In this document: positions 1 to 10,490 of the stretch, one piece after another
Layout of the letters: the number at the start of each line of letters is the position of its first letter
How positions within the stretch are numbered: the stretch's first letter is position 1
Notes under the pieces: model-generated
Databases searched by the model: none
Seen by the model: only the letters and a program-made list of their open reading frames with translations
What the model was told of the DNA's origin: nothing
NCBI GenBank assembly: GCA_014621425.1
Contig: JAANBB010000507.1
Span: 1 to 26,017 of the forward strand
Source: Cylindrodendrum hubeiense
Taxonomy: Eukaryota; Ascomycota; Sordariomycetes; Hypocreales; Nectriaceae
Direction: 5' to 3'
Length of the DNA: 26,017 bases
Made by a program: the position numbers and the translations under genes

Positions 1-321
1 CCGTCGTTTAAATACTGCGCCGTCCTCTCCCACCACGCAGCTGCCCGACTGCGTCCGACCGTCTTCTCGCCATCACCACCGCCGCCCGACTGTCCGTCGT
101 CGCACCATCCCACCAAGCTTTTGTCGTCGTCACCGTCGTCAGTGTCGTCGCTGTCGCAAACGACGATCCCGCCCACCGGCGCCCCTGCCACCCCGTCGCC
201 CTCGGGAATGTGAGCGACCACACCAGCGAGTCCCACACCCCCAAACGACACGAACGTGCCCTACCGTCTTGCATCTTGGCCCAGCTCTGAGACACAGCTC
301 TCGCCGAGCCCCCTCGCTACC
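1..321 (+). promoter_or_regulatory. 5' leader and proximal promoter of the Rgd1-like gene
   Basis: Pyrimidine-rich, GTC-repeat-containing sequence (densest at 121-157) directly upstream of the ATG at 322, typical of fungal leaders. A weak TATA-like TTTAAATA lies at 7-14. The only upstream ATG, at 208-210, is followed at once by TGA (211-213), a one-codon start-stop uORF. The same bases also form a GTGAGC splice-donor-like site at 210, with acceptor-like CAG ends near 285 and 298, so the uORF may be spliced out. The transcription start cannot be placed from sequence. Confidence 0.5.
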
Positions 322-2982
322 ATGGCTTCTGAATTCCGCTCGGGCTCTGAGGCCTTTCCTCCCCAACACCAACGCGACCCATCCGCCACCATGTCCCTGG
401 GCAACACTCCCACAAGCCCCCAGGCGCCCCCATCTGACCATGGTGGTGCTGCCGTCGACAGCACCTCCAACGGCAACCAGAGCCTCGATGGCACCGACCT
501 GCCGCCCCTTCCGATCCCGACTGGTGCGAGCCCCGAACAGCTCAAGCAGGTCTCCGACGTCCTGGCCTCCGAGGTACGCCTGAGTCACCAACATACATGA
601 TTGATACTTGATCACGGCGCTGACGGAACATCTAGATCGGAATTGCCACCCTGCTGAACCGTCTCAAGCAGAGCATAGCTTCTGCAAAGGTAGGCCGAGC
701 TCCCCAATGACCCGATTCCTCTGCGGGGCCACCCTAGCACCTATACTCACCTCATAATCTAGGAATTTGGCCTGTTCCTCAAGAAGCGATCCACCCTCGA
801 AGAAGATCACGCCCAGGGCCTCAAGAAACTCAGTCGCTCGACCCAGGATAGCATGCGCCGCCCCGACCACCGCCAAGGTACTTTTGGTGCCGCCTACGAC
901 GAGATGATGCATACCCACGATCGCATGGCTGAGAATGGCCTGCAATTTGCTTCCTCCCTCCACACGATGCACGACGAAATCATCGAGCTAGCCGCCAATG
1001 CCGAGCGCAACCGCAAGACCTGGAAAACCAACGGCCTCTCGGCCGAGCAGAAGGTCGCCGACATGGAACAGGCCATGCGCAAGAGCAAGTCCAAGTACGA
1101 CACCCTCTCTGACGACTACGAGAGAGTCAAAATGGGAGAGGCACGACAGAGCGGCAAGATGTTCGGTGCTCTCAAGGGTCACAAGTCCGCTGCCCAGCAT
1201 GAGGAGGAGTTGCTCAAGAAGGTCCAGGCCGCCGACCAGACCTACCACGGACACGTGCAAGCATTGCAGACCGAGAAGGCTACGCTGCTGTCCACCACGC
1301 GGCCCGAGGCCGTCAAAGCCCTCCAGGACCTCATCAAAGAGATTGACTTGGGAGTATCACTGCAGATGCAGAAGCTTGGTAAGTTACAAATTCTCGACGG
1401 GCCTCGACGGGCCTCAATTGCAGAGTCCTAGCTAACAAGACGCCTAGCTTCATACAACGAGAAGCTGTTGCTGAGCAATGGCTTGAACGTCAGCCCCATC
1501 AAGGGCCCAGGGGGCGAGGGCAGCCAGCGTAGCTTGAGACAGGCTGTCTCGTCCATCGATAACGACAAGGACCTGAACGCATATGTCACTGCGCAGTACC
1601 GAAATCTGCCGGCCACCAGTGGTGAGATCAAGTATGAGCGTAATGCAGTGAGTCTGCCCACGTCTCTTCCTCACGGAGCATCCATCTCACCATCCTCATA
1701 GGTCCTCAACCCAGCCTCTTCAAGCCACGGGGGGGCGACAAGCGGTCCTTTGCCACAGCCCACTCTAGGACAGACCCCTCCCTCAGGAGGCTTTACTGTT
1801 CCGCAGCCCCTGGGCCCTGGCTCAAGATCGAGCACCCTCGGCCTGGGACCTCTCACCGGTGGATCCCAAACGTCTACTGGATTGGATCCTCCCTTCCCGC
1901 CTGGCGGACCTTCTGACGAGCCGCGCCCCTTCTCGCAGTCTCATAGCAGGAGCTTCAGCCAAGGGACTTCGCCCGCTCCGCTAGGCGGACACCCTCCACA
2001 GGTCTCCGGCCGAACCACTGGGCAGCAGCGATATGGAAACGGGGGAGGTGGCTCATTCAGCGCAGCAGGACCTCCTCAACTCGGTGCTCTGCCCTTCCAG
2101 CCCTCCTCAGGACCATCACCTCCTCCACCCTCAGGGCCATATCAGGCTCCCCAAGAACTTTCGGGAAGCAGCCCTGCGACACAAGGACCATCTGGCACCG
2201 GGCGCTCGCCTCCTCCGTACGGAGTCCCCAGCCAACCTCCTGCCGGAGCATCAGCGCCTAACAAGCCAGTGTTTGGCCTGTCGTTGAGCCGCCTTTATGA
2301 GCGTGACGGCTTGGCAGTCCCCATGGTTCTCTATCAGTGTATCCAGGCTGCTGACCTATACGGCTTGGCCCTTGAGGGCATCTACCGACAGTCTGGCTCT
2401 ATGAACCACATCCAGAGGCTCAAGAACATGTTTGATACAGGTATGTGTCCCATCGCCCCCCAACTTGAAATCGTGTCTAATCAGAAATCAGATTCCTCCA
2501 ACCCGGCTCTCGACTTCAGGAACCCCGAGAACTTCTATCACGACGTCAACAGTGTCACCGGCCTGCTGAAGCTGTTCCTGCGTGACCTTCCTGACCCGCT
2601 TCTGACCCACGAGCACCACGACAGCTTCATTGCTGCAGCCAGTTAGTGCTCCCAATTCTCAACCCCAACACACACATGAAACTGAATCTAACCTTAACAC
2701 GCAGAGCATGATGATGAGACAGTCCGCCGTGATTCCCTGCACGCCATCATCAACAGCCTCCCTGACCCCAACTACGCCACCCTCCGCGCCCTCACCCTCC
2801 ATCTCTACCGTGTCATGGACAACTCTCACACCAACCGCATGAACTCGCACAACCTGGCCGTCATCTTCGGTCCCACTCTGATGGGCACTGACCCTAGCAC
2901 TGCAATTGCAGATGCTGGCTGGCAAATCAAGGTCATTGACACCATCCTGCAGAACACGTACCAGATCTTCGACGAGGACTAA
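322..2982 (+). CDS. RGD1: F-BAR and RhoGAP domain protein, Rgd1 family
   Basis: Rgd1-type Rho GTPase-activating protein. In yeasts the family switches off Rho3/Rho4 and binds membrane at sites of polarised growth and septation. Proposed exons are 322-573, 636-689, 763-1378, 1448-1647, 1702-2440, 2492-2641 and 2705-2982. They join in frame to 762 residues, close to the family's usual length. An F-BAR/FCH region with coiled-coil character covers about 85-345. A Pro/Ser/Gly-rich linker covers about 380-560. The RhoGAP domain runs from about 564 to the end. In GIYRQSGS, R603 is the likely catalytic arginine finger, and N720 sits in the conserved NLAVIFGPTLM motif. The start was chosen at 322 because it is the first ATG with a useful open frame and good context (ACCATGG). 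Intron 5 (2441-2491) is 51 bp and stop-free, so gene finders may read through it. Family assignment is firm; GTPase specificity is inferred. Confidence 0.95.
1394..1415. repeat. Two-copy tandem 10-mer in rgd1 intron 3
   Basis: TCGACGGGCC occurs twice back to back, followed by TC, just after the GTAAGT donor of the third rgd1 intron. It is a small local duplication with no visible coding effect. Confidence 0.8.
2441..2491 (+). other. rgd1 intron 5: 51-bp stop-free intron
   Basis: It starts GTATGT and ends ATCAG. Splicing gives ...MFDT-DSSNPALDF..., the form expected for the Rgd1 RhoGAP domain. If retained, it adds exactly 17 residues (GMCPIAPQLEIVSNQKS) without shifting frame. An alternative acceptor at 2484 would break the frame, so 2491 is preferred. 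Confidence 0.85.
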
Positions 2983-4639
2983 GCTCCCTGACGCCCAATG
3001 GTGCGGATATCGTTGCAACCAGGGACTCATTGAGGATGGGGGCGGGAAGATTGATTTTGGACCTGGCATGGCGTCTCACATTTTCTCTGCGCGTGCGTGT
3101 TTACGGGTTTTCTATTTTGATGCTTTTTAATGTAAGACTACTGAGGGGGCCATGTCATCGCATCTATCACATCTTTACGTCCTGCTTTTGCATTTTCTGT
3201 GCCTCCTATTTTCTGTATTCTCGCATTTCCCCAACCTCTCTACCCGGGTCGTTTCTTTCCATCTGGGAACTGCACAGGCACTGCTATTAGGTGGTGACAT
3301 TTAATACCCTTGCGTTTGTTTGTCATTTCTCTTCCGCAAAAGATTGTTGTAGCTGGAGCGGGCTGCGCTGCTTTGACTTTGCGCCGCGAGGGTTGGGAGG
3401 GCATCAGACAGGGATCAGGATAGGATCGGACTGGATATGAATAGGTTATCTCATGCATGGATGGGGCGGATGGGCTGTGTCGTTTATGCTCTTGCCTCTC
3501 TGGTAGCGGGCTGCTATGCTAATTGGTAGTGATGAGGTTCGAAAGAGAGGCTATCCAATACACTGTGTCCATGTGGCTATGTATTCCGTGTCAACTCGTC
3601 TCGGCGTATTCTCGAAACGGCAAAGTGACGTGAGCTGACATGATGTGAAGCGAACTTAAACTGACGATGACAAGGGCGGTGCTGAGACGCTGCGTCGTAA
3701 GCTTGGATGAGCCTCAGTGGTGCTATTCTCGACGAGTGTTGTTATCCGGTACACCTATTGCTATTCGCACGCATCGGATTCCAGACAGGGCTGAATGAGA
3801 ACGGGATTTAACGAGAATAAGTAAGCTAACATCAATGTAAGTACACGGCTTGTTAAGAAGTCCAGAGGTACATCGTTTCTCTTGTAGGCATAAGGGATGA
3901 TGTGATTTATTATTCTGCGTTCGAATAACAATTGGCGTGCGTGCGAATAGCGACTCTTCTCGACTTCACATGGCGAACCGGATCATCAACCTGATAAGTT
4001 CTAAACAAGACTCAATTGAGCATCTATCTATCCATGGACAAGTTTGGTACAAAGAAACCTATGAGCCCAATACACGCGGGAAGCAACCTCGCTCGCACAC
4101 AACCCCCATCCCACGCTCTTCATTCAATGCGCATGATTTTCCATCATCCCATCGATCCATTCGTTCGTACATGTGTGTAATGCTATTTATTTGGATCCTA
4201 ATCCCCCGCCACCTCATCGCCTCCCAAATGCAGCGCCATGCAAGCACAACAAACAAACGGGTATAAAAGCCCTGCTCCACAGCAAATGAGAACGCTCCTC
4301 CTTATCCGTATCCTAACCGCCCCCTAAAAATATGTCTCACACCGTCTTTGTTCTGTGCCACTGCAGTTCGTCGGGGCCTTGCTGGATTTGTGGGTTTGTT
4401 TGTCGTTAAGTTCGTTGAAGGGGTATAGAATAACCCGCGAGATGTGGAAATAAAACAAACCAACCAAGGCAGACTCGCGAAGAACCATGTGAGACAGGAT
4501 GAAGAATGCGGCAACGACCAAACGATATGAAAATGATAATGTAGTTTGTGGTATGGTTTCAAGAGTGGGTTTGGACTCTCGAGAAACCAGAGTAATTTAT
4601 ATGGTAAGTAGGTAAGTCATAATGGACAAGACCTCGGGT
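2983..4639. other. Convergent intergenic region, rgd1 / MED12
   Basis: It holds the 3' ends of two genes transcribed toward each other. T-rich and AT-rich stretches just after the rgd1 stop (for example near 3110-3135) fit a 3' UTR. Open frames here are short, start mostly at non-ATG codons and show no recognisable protein. A TATAAAAG sequence at 4262-4269 stands out. I see no tRNA, repeat array or mobile element. Confidence 0.7.
4262..4269 (+). promoter_or_regulatory. Consensus TATA-box-like sequence
   Basis: TATAAAAG matches the TATA consensus. It lies between convergent genes, where neither neighbour needs a promoter. Transcription from it would run antisense into the MED12 3' end about 370 bp away. 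No good open frame follows, so it may be chance. Confidence 0.25.
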
Positions 4640-7600
4640 TTACTGAATCTTGATTGCCTCGAACAAGCCAAGACTCAGGCTCGTGTCGTTTTCACCCACG
4701 TTGGGTGTCGGCTCGCTAAGCAACTCCCACCGCGGGGGGACAAACGGACTGAGGCGCTCCTGGATAGCTGGCCCGATGCCGTACATCGCGCCCATACCGC
4801 GGGCAGCAGCGCTCTGGGCCGTTGTGGGCTTCTCGCGGTGCGAGAGCATCAGGCTTTCTGCAGTACCTGGGTGCGGTGCGCTGAAGAGGTAGTAGAGACG
4901 CGGGTCGGACGAGGTGTTGACACTGGTCATGGCCCCAGGGGTAAGGAGGATTGACTTGGCACACTGGGCGCGTAGGTCCTCCGGGAGAGCGTCGACGAGT
5001 AGGATCGCCATGTCTTGGACCTGCTGAGGTAGTGACCCGGTGATAGAGGGTGGGAGAGTCTCAAGCTCCAGCAAGAGGCCGCAGAGAACGAGAATGATGC
5101 GGGCTCGTGTGTCGTGTCCGGCTGGAACGAGTGCTTTATTGGCCGACGCGCTTGGGAGAGGCGCCGACGGCGGCTCCGAGGACAGGCTGTGTAGTGTGAC
5201 GAAGCGAAGCATCGCAGGGAGCCAGTGCTGGAGAGCTGCTGCATGGATCTCGGGTCTTTCCTGCGCTCCGCCTGCTATGATCTCCCAAAGGTCTGTGAGC
5301 TTCTCCACCATCGCAATAGTCAACTGTGCCATCTTAGGCGGCGGTTGTCCAGAGATAATGGCCTCCACAACCTCCAGGAGGTTCTCGGCCATGTGGATCG
5401 ACTGGTTCGATGACGATTCGGTAAAGTTGGTAGTCTTCGTTGAGGGAATGAGGTCCAGGAAGCCACTCTGAGCCTGGCTCTTGAGGTGTTGAGTGATGTC
5501 GTCGCTAAGACAAGGCAGGAGACTCGTCCACATTATGTTGCCAGCCTCGATAGCGCGGTCCATAGCCTTCGCAAAGAGGTCGAAGCGGGCACCGTGCCCA
5601 TCGCCATCGGCTGGGTTCTGTTGGGACATTGACAAATCGAGATTCAGCTTCAGTTGGCAAAATGGCAGAGTCAGCTCGTTAGCCAGTTGAAGGATCTGAT
5701 CGAAGGACATCTGGGACTCTCCGGTGTCGCCTGGAACCAGGAGATTGGTCGTCACTTTCTGGACCAAGTCGCCAGCTTCGGGTAGGGACTTGAGACTCAG
5801 TGCGTAAGACACAGCGGTAGAATCCACCAAGACGAGTAGGCGAAGGGTTTCGAGGAGGTTTTCCTGGCAGTGAGCGTCGTCAAGAGGCAGGTCAATCCCG
5901 CTGCTATAGTTTCTCAACCCAGAGTATTCCAACAGAGCATTCTTGACGAGATTCATAAGACCCTTGGATTGCTCTGACTTGGCACATCGTTGTTCAGTGC
6001 GGAATTGGTAGCTCTCTTCGGCGAAGAGACCCGTGGCAGCAGGTAGTGGCGTGATGATGAGCTGCAATAGTTCCTGAAGGTAGGTTGCCGAACCGTGCTG
6101 TTTCGCTGCAGCTTCCGATGATGGAGTTGACGATGGAGCGCTTGCCGTACTTAAGATAATAGGCATAGCCAGACAGCCGGTGCTAATGAGGAGGGGAAAT
6201 AGATCTGAAAGTCGAGGCCGTTCTGGGAGTGAGCGAACATGACTGGTCCAGTCCGTCATGAGCTTATCAAAATGAGAGGTATCGAACACCCGAGTCCTAG
6301 CTAGCAGCGTTGCAAACACCCGGCGGGTATCATCCTTCTTTGCCCAGCCTCGCTCTAGACGGGGAATAATAGTTCTGAATAGTCGGTTCATGGTCGGAGG
6401 ATCCAGTCGAGTCCCGCTTGACAAGAGCTTTTCGATCTCCTCGGCAACCTCTCCTTCTGCACTTTGTGATGGCGCAGTCATGATATCCGAGACGGGCGAG
6501 CAGGCATCGATGACGTTGTTCCTGTCACTTTGGAGTAGCTCATGGCGGAGCTGCTTTGCAATTGCCTCGTGGCCCGCCATGCGTCGGGCTAGGCTGGATA
6601 GTGCCGCGAGTAGGGGCCGGGGGACGATTCCTTGCTCCTCGTTGATTGACTTGAGGCGCTCGATGAGGTTGTTGAAGAGACTCTCCGCGCTGCCGATCGC
6701 CAGGAATATTTGCAGGTTTGAGTTGATGGTGTCGGCACAAGAAGCTAGGATATCCGCATCTCCCGATTTCGCACAGGCCTTCAAGACATCTGACAACATC
6801 GGGAAATCCTCGACAGCCTCCATGGTTTCCCGGATCGAGGTAAACATGGCCAAAGACATGGGAGGCGATCCCTTTCTCGAAAAGTGACTGGTTATGATGT
6901 CACGAAGTTGAGCACCAACGCAGCTTCTCAAAGCTTTGCTGCTGTTTCGTATCCGCCGCAGAAGTTTCGGAAGAGAAAGCGGTTTCCTCCCTAATAGCGG
7001 GTCGCCTGGAGGCAGCGGTAGCCCGAGGGTGTGTTTGAGACACTTCACTGCGTTAACAATGTTCTGCTCCTCATCAGCGACCGAGTAGTTTCCAGCTCGT
7101 CTCAAGAGATTCCCCCTCTCGGCCTTTCGCTTCTCAGAAAGAGCATGCAGGGGTAATTCGACGAGTAATCTGGTTGAACAGGGGCCTTCGTCCGGGTCGA
7201 TGTCGGCTTCGTCGTGGTAACCGCCACGAGCTATCACCCACTGGATATACTGAGGGACGGAGAAGTGTCCGGTTCGCACAAGTTCCGTCACCAAGAGGTA
7301 CACAAGCTCCTTGCGGGTTTTGTCGTGGGTCGCGATGCCGTCCAAAATCTCAAGAATAGCCGTCGTAGGGTTGACCCGGAAGGTGCTCCATGCTCGAATC
7401 AGGTTTGCTGCGACGTAGACTTTGGCCAAGCCTGGGCGATGGAACGAAGTAGCCCATTCGACAAGGGTCTTGATGATCAAGGGTTTGCTGTCGCTCGTTG
7501 CCCAACATTTCGTGGCTAGTTCCCGGTCGATGGGCTCCTTCAGGGAGGCATCTAAAAGTTTCACCAGTTGGTTTCGTCCAGCGGGTAGGGAAGTGGAGCT

Positions 7601-9333
7601 CGAAACCAGGAGTCGCGAGTTTCGTATTTGAATCGAATTGATGATGTTTTGCATCGTCTCGTTATCGGAAGCCAAGGCGGCCTGGAGGGTATCTCGATAC
7701 TTCGGCCAGGTGCTGGGATAAATAAAGCTCTCCGGGTTAGTCCTAAGCAGTGAGCTAAGCAGGGTCGTGAGTCTGCTTGAGAGCTGAGCCAAAATATCTC
7801 GATCGGGGTCATTATGGATCTACTCGTAGTTAGTTATGTGCCTAATGAGACGATGGAATGAACATACTACATGGAGATGACTGAGCAGAGCAAATACAAG
7901 GCGGCGGCCGTATTTGCGTGATCGCATCAAATCTCTCCAATATATCTGAGCAATCAGAATCCACATGGGCATCCTAGACTGAGGGCTGTTCTCGATGCCA
8001 GAGACAACCCAGTCAAGGTAGTGGTCTCGGTCTAATAGTTGCTCGGAGTAGAGGTTCGTTGCGAGTCGGATACTGTGTTTACGTTAGAGGTGAACATATT
8101 ATGGGGTAAAGGTTGAACTCACGCGTATGTGACTCGGGCCTTCCACTCGTTCTCGCCAAAGCCCGAAACGACCGCATCGACAAACTGCTCGACGAAGACG
8201 GTCCAATCTCTAGCCCATTTCAGTTCGCCGCCCATGACGAACGCACCGTTGACTCCCTTCCGCTTGAAAGCCCTAATCTCGTTGGCGCCGACACACTTGG
8301 CCAACCATACAGCTCTCTCCGTAGGGACGTCCTTGTTCAAGCACTGGTCGAGAAGCGTTCGGCCGCGAATTCCGTGGGGAATTGTACGGCTGAGCCGGCG
8401 CAAGGAGATGGCAGGGTTTGCCAAATCCTTGAGCCAGACCTCTCGTTTTGTGTCGGTAAGCGTGACTCGGGGTGGTGGTTTAAAGGTGGATGGCGCATTG
8501 ATTTGGCCGCGATGCCTTCGCTGGTTCAAGACACCCATGAAGATGGTAGAAAGGGCGTTGAGGCCGCTCTTCTGCTTCAGGGCCGGGAAAATGGCCAGCT
8601 TGGCGGAGGATGTTTCGGGAACATTGAGGTTGACCTTATCCCAAGTACCTTTAGTAATGGCTTCGCCGTTCCACTCATCCTCATGATGGGCACCATGCCA
8701 GGGAAAGAAGTCAGCATAACCTGAGCTCAGTCCCTTGCTGAAAGGATCAACCGGCGTTCGGCTGGGAGTATCGTGCCGGGTGGGTACGAATCGGGGAGCG
8801 AGAGGGGGGATCTCGACCGTGTAGGGCTTCGGACGCGCATCCTTCTTAGCGGGCGCGGGCGCGGGTGTGGTTATTCGGGGGGCGGATATCGGCTGCGATG
8901 CTCGCGGGCGCCGTCGGGGCATTGGCAAGGGCATATTGTCGATGTCCTGATGGCATGCCTTGGATACGGCTGGGCTTAGGGTACCGGTCTCAAATGGATC
9001 TGAGATGGGCATCGTGCGCGAAGGTGTGAGGCTCTGAGGAGAGCCGGTGGCGGAAATATGTCCCGAGGCTTCGTTGGACAGCTCGAGCTTGAGTCGGGAG
9101 CCGCCCCTCCTCGGGGTGGAGGTGTATCGATTAGACGCGACATCGGTGGACTCGCCGGTGAGGTCTATGAAGGACGAGTCTTTCCGGACGGGAGACGCGG
9201 GCATGAACTGTTGCTGCTGTTGCTGTGATAGAGAGCGCTGATGGGGAGGGCGTTGCGGGACGGGCAGCGACGAGGAGCTCACGGTCCGCTGAGGCGGGCG
9301 CGGCTGGACGCCCATGGGGGTCCTCGAGGTCAT
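4640..9333 (-). CDS. MED12: Mediator complex subunit 12 (Srb8), kinase module
   Basis: Med12/Srb8 links cyclin C-Cdk8 and Med13 to Mediator and regulates RNA polymerase II transcription in the nucleus. Exons on the minus strand are 9333-8123, 8072-7868 and 7819-4640, separated by introns of 50 and 48 bp (GTGAGT..ACAG and GTATGT..GTAG). They join in frame to 1531 residues, as expected for filamentous fungi. The N-terminus is Ser/Pro-rich with a six-Gln run near residue 37. The Med12 signature is at about 285-330 (PPRVTLTDTKREVWLKDLAN, then SLRRLSRTIPHGIRG). The conserved region continues through exon 2 (LLDRDHYLDWVVSGIENSPQ, then RKYGRRLVFALLSHLH), matching the Med12 LCEWAV-type region. The long 3' exon alone could be misread as another Mediator subunit, but the in-frame junctions make one gene. 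A nine-codon uORF overlaps the start codon. Confidence 0.94.
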
Positions 9334-9359
9334 TGCTGGGACGGGGGCGGATGCGCCAT
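9330..9359 (-). promoter_or_regulatory. uORF overlapping the MED12 start codon
   Basis: An ATG at 9359 with strong context (G at -3, G at +4) opens a nine-codon frame, MAHPPPSQQ. Its TGA (9332-9330) overlaps the MED12 ATG (9333-9331) as ATGA. It is out of frame with MED12. If the transcript begins upstream of 9359, MED12 must be reached by leaky scanning or by termination-reinitiation. The transcription start is not visible, so use of the uORF is inferred. Confidence 0.55.
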
Positions 9360-9573
9360 GCCGAAAGATCTAGATGGTGAATGCGATGGGATGCGGTGGT
9401 GAAGAGAGGATGGGGGTCGGTCGGGAGCGGAACGCGGTGCCGTGCGACGGTCGGACGGGGGAGCGAGTCGGCCGGAGGAGAAAGTTGGCCGCGGAGGTAG
9501 AGCGGAGTCGGAGCGGAGTTGGGATGTGGATTTATCGCGATGGGGGCGAGTTCAGTGTATTTCTGTCGTATGT

Positions 9574-9621
9574 CGTGGTTGTTTGTGGTGGTGGTTGTGG
9601 TGGTTGTAGTGGTGGTCGTTG
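9574..9621. repeat. Imperfect TGG/TTG trinucleotide repeat
   Basis: Runs of GTGGTTGTTTGTGGTGGTGG type, about 240-290 bp upstream of the MED12 ATG. On the MED12-sense strand this is a CCA/CAA tract, probably part of the leader or proximal promoter. Confidence 0.7.
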
Positions 9622-9657
9622 CCGTCGGGCATTAGGCGTTCGGTTCAGCCGCACGGT

Positions 9658-9685
9658 CCGAGGCGAGGCGAGACGAGGCGACGAG
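9658..9685. repeat. GAGGCG-type purine-rich repeat
   Basis: Imperfect tandem GAGGCGAGGCGAGACGAGGC sequence upstream of MED12. It is low-complexity with no coding signal. Confidence 0.6.
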
Positions 9686-9907
9686 AGTAATCGACGCTGA
9701 AGCCCCAAGTGGGTCGTTGGTTTGGCGTCGCTGTTGGCGGTCCAAGTCGTCGCCTGAGGTAGCCGCCGGGGGGACAATGGGAGCGGCGGTTGAGCTGACG
9801 AGGGAAGAAAGAGAGTCAGGTCAAGGTACAGTAAGTAAAGTACCAAGGAGGCACGAGGCGCCAGCGGCAGAGACGATGAGATGGGGATGCGGATGTGGAG
9901 TGTGGCC

Positions 9908-9930
9908 GGGGATGGGGATGGGTATGGGGG
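9908..9930 (+). other. G-quadruplex motif upstream of MED12
   Basis: Four G-runs (9908-9911, 9914-9917, 9920-9922, 9926-9930) are separated by loops of 2, 2 and 3 nt. This fits the canonical G3+N1-7 pattern with very short loops. It lies on the strand opposite MED12 sense, about 575 bp upstream of its ATG. Confidence 0.6.
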
Positions 9931-10472
9931 ATGATGGGTCGGCCAGGGCGAGGCACAAGACAGGGCCTCAGGCGAGACACACAGGCCCAAAGCACAGGAT
10001 GGCTACTTACTCGCTCGCTTCACTGGGCCAGAGACGGGATGGGGGGTGTGGCTTGGAAAGGGAGGGAACAAGGCAAGGTACGGCCGTCCAGTGAACAGAC
10101 GCTCGGCGCAGGCAGGTCGTCCACTGACAGGCTAGCGATCGATCTGCGGGTACTCCGTGCTCCGTCCCGATACGCATGTACGCATGTACTATCCGGAGAT
10201 GGAGAGTGACGCTCTGGCGCTCTGGCGTTGACGCGCAACGGGTGAATGGTGGATGGTGTGCGCTGTGCGCTGCGTCGACCCGGGCGCCTGTGTTTTCTTC
10301 CCGTTCGATCCTAGGGTCGTCTCTGACGGGACCCTGCAAGTTCCCTCGCTGCGGGTGGGACGGGTGCTAAGAGGACTGGGATCGGGCTTTGGGAGAAGGA
10401 TTGGGCCCTGGGATTGTGATTCCATCAAGGGTGATTGGGGGGAGCGTAGCGTAGGGGGAGGGTTTGCACGTA

Positions 10473-10490
10473 GGGGAGGGCCTGGGCGGG
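10473..10490 (+). other. Second G-quadruplex motif
   Basis: GGGGAGGGCCTGGGCGGG has four G-runs with loops of 1, 3 and 1 nt. It sits within a longer G-rich stretch (about 10431-10510). Confidence 0.6.

Noticed and set aside
4640..7792. A separate Mediator subunit gene distinct from the upstream 404-codon frame
   Set aside because: The 8123-9333 frame, the short exon 7868-8072 and this frame join in phase through two normal introns into one continuous Med12 protein.
8113..8724. 203- and 185-codon plus-strand frames over MED12 exon 1
   Set aside because: The minus strand encodes the conserved Med12 signature here, so the plus-strand frames are shadows.
9532..9990. 152-codon Ser/Pro-rich minus-strand frame upstream of MED12
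   Set aside because: Its composition simply reflects the CT-rich leader strand. It has no domain and no good exon structure.
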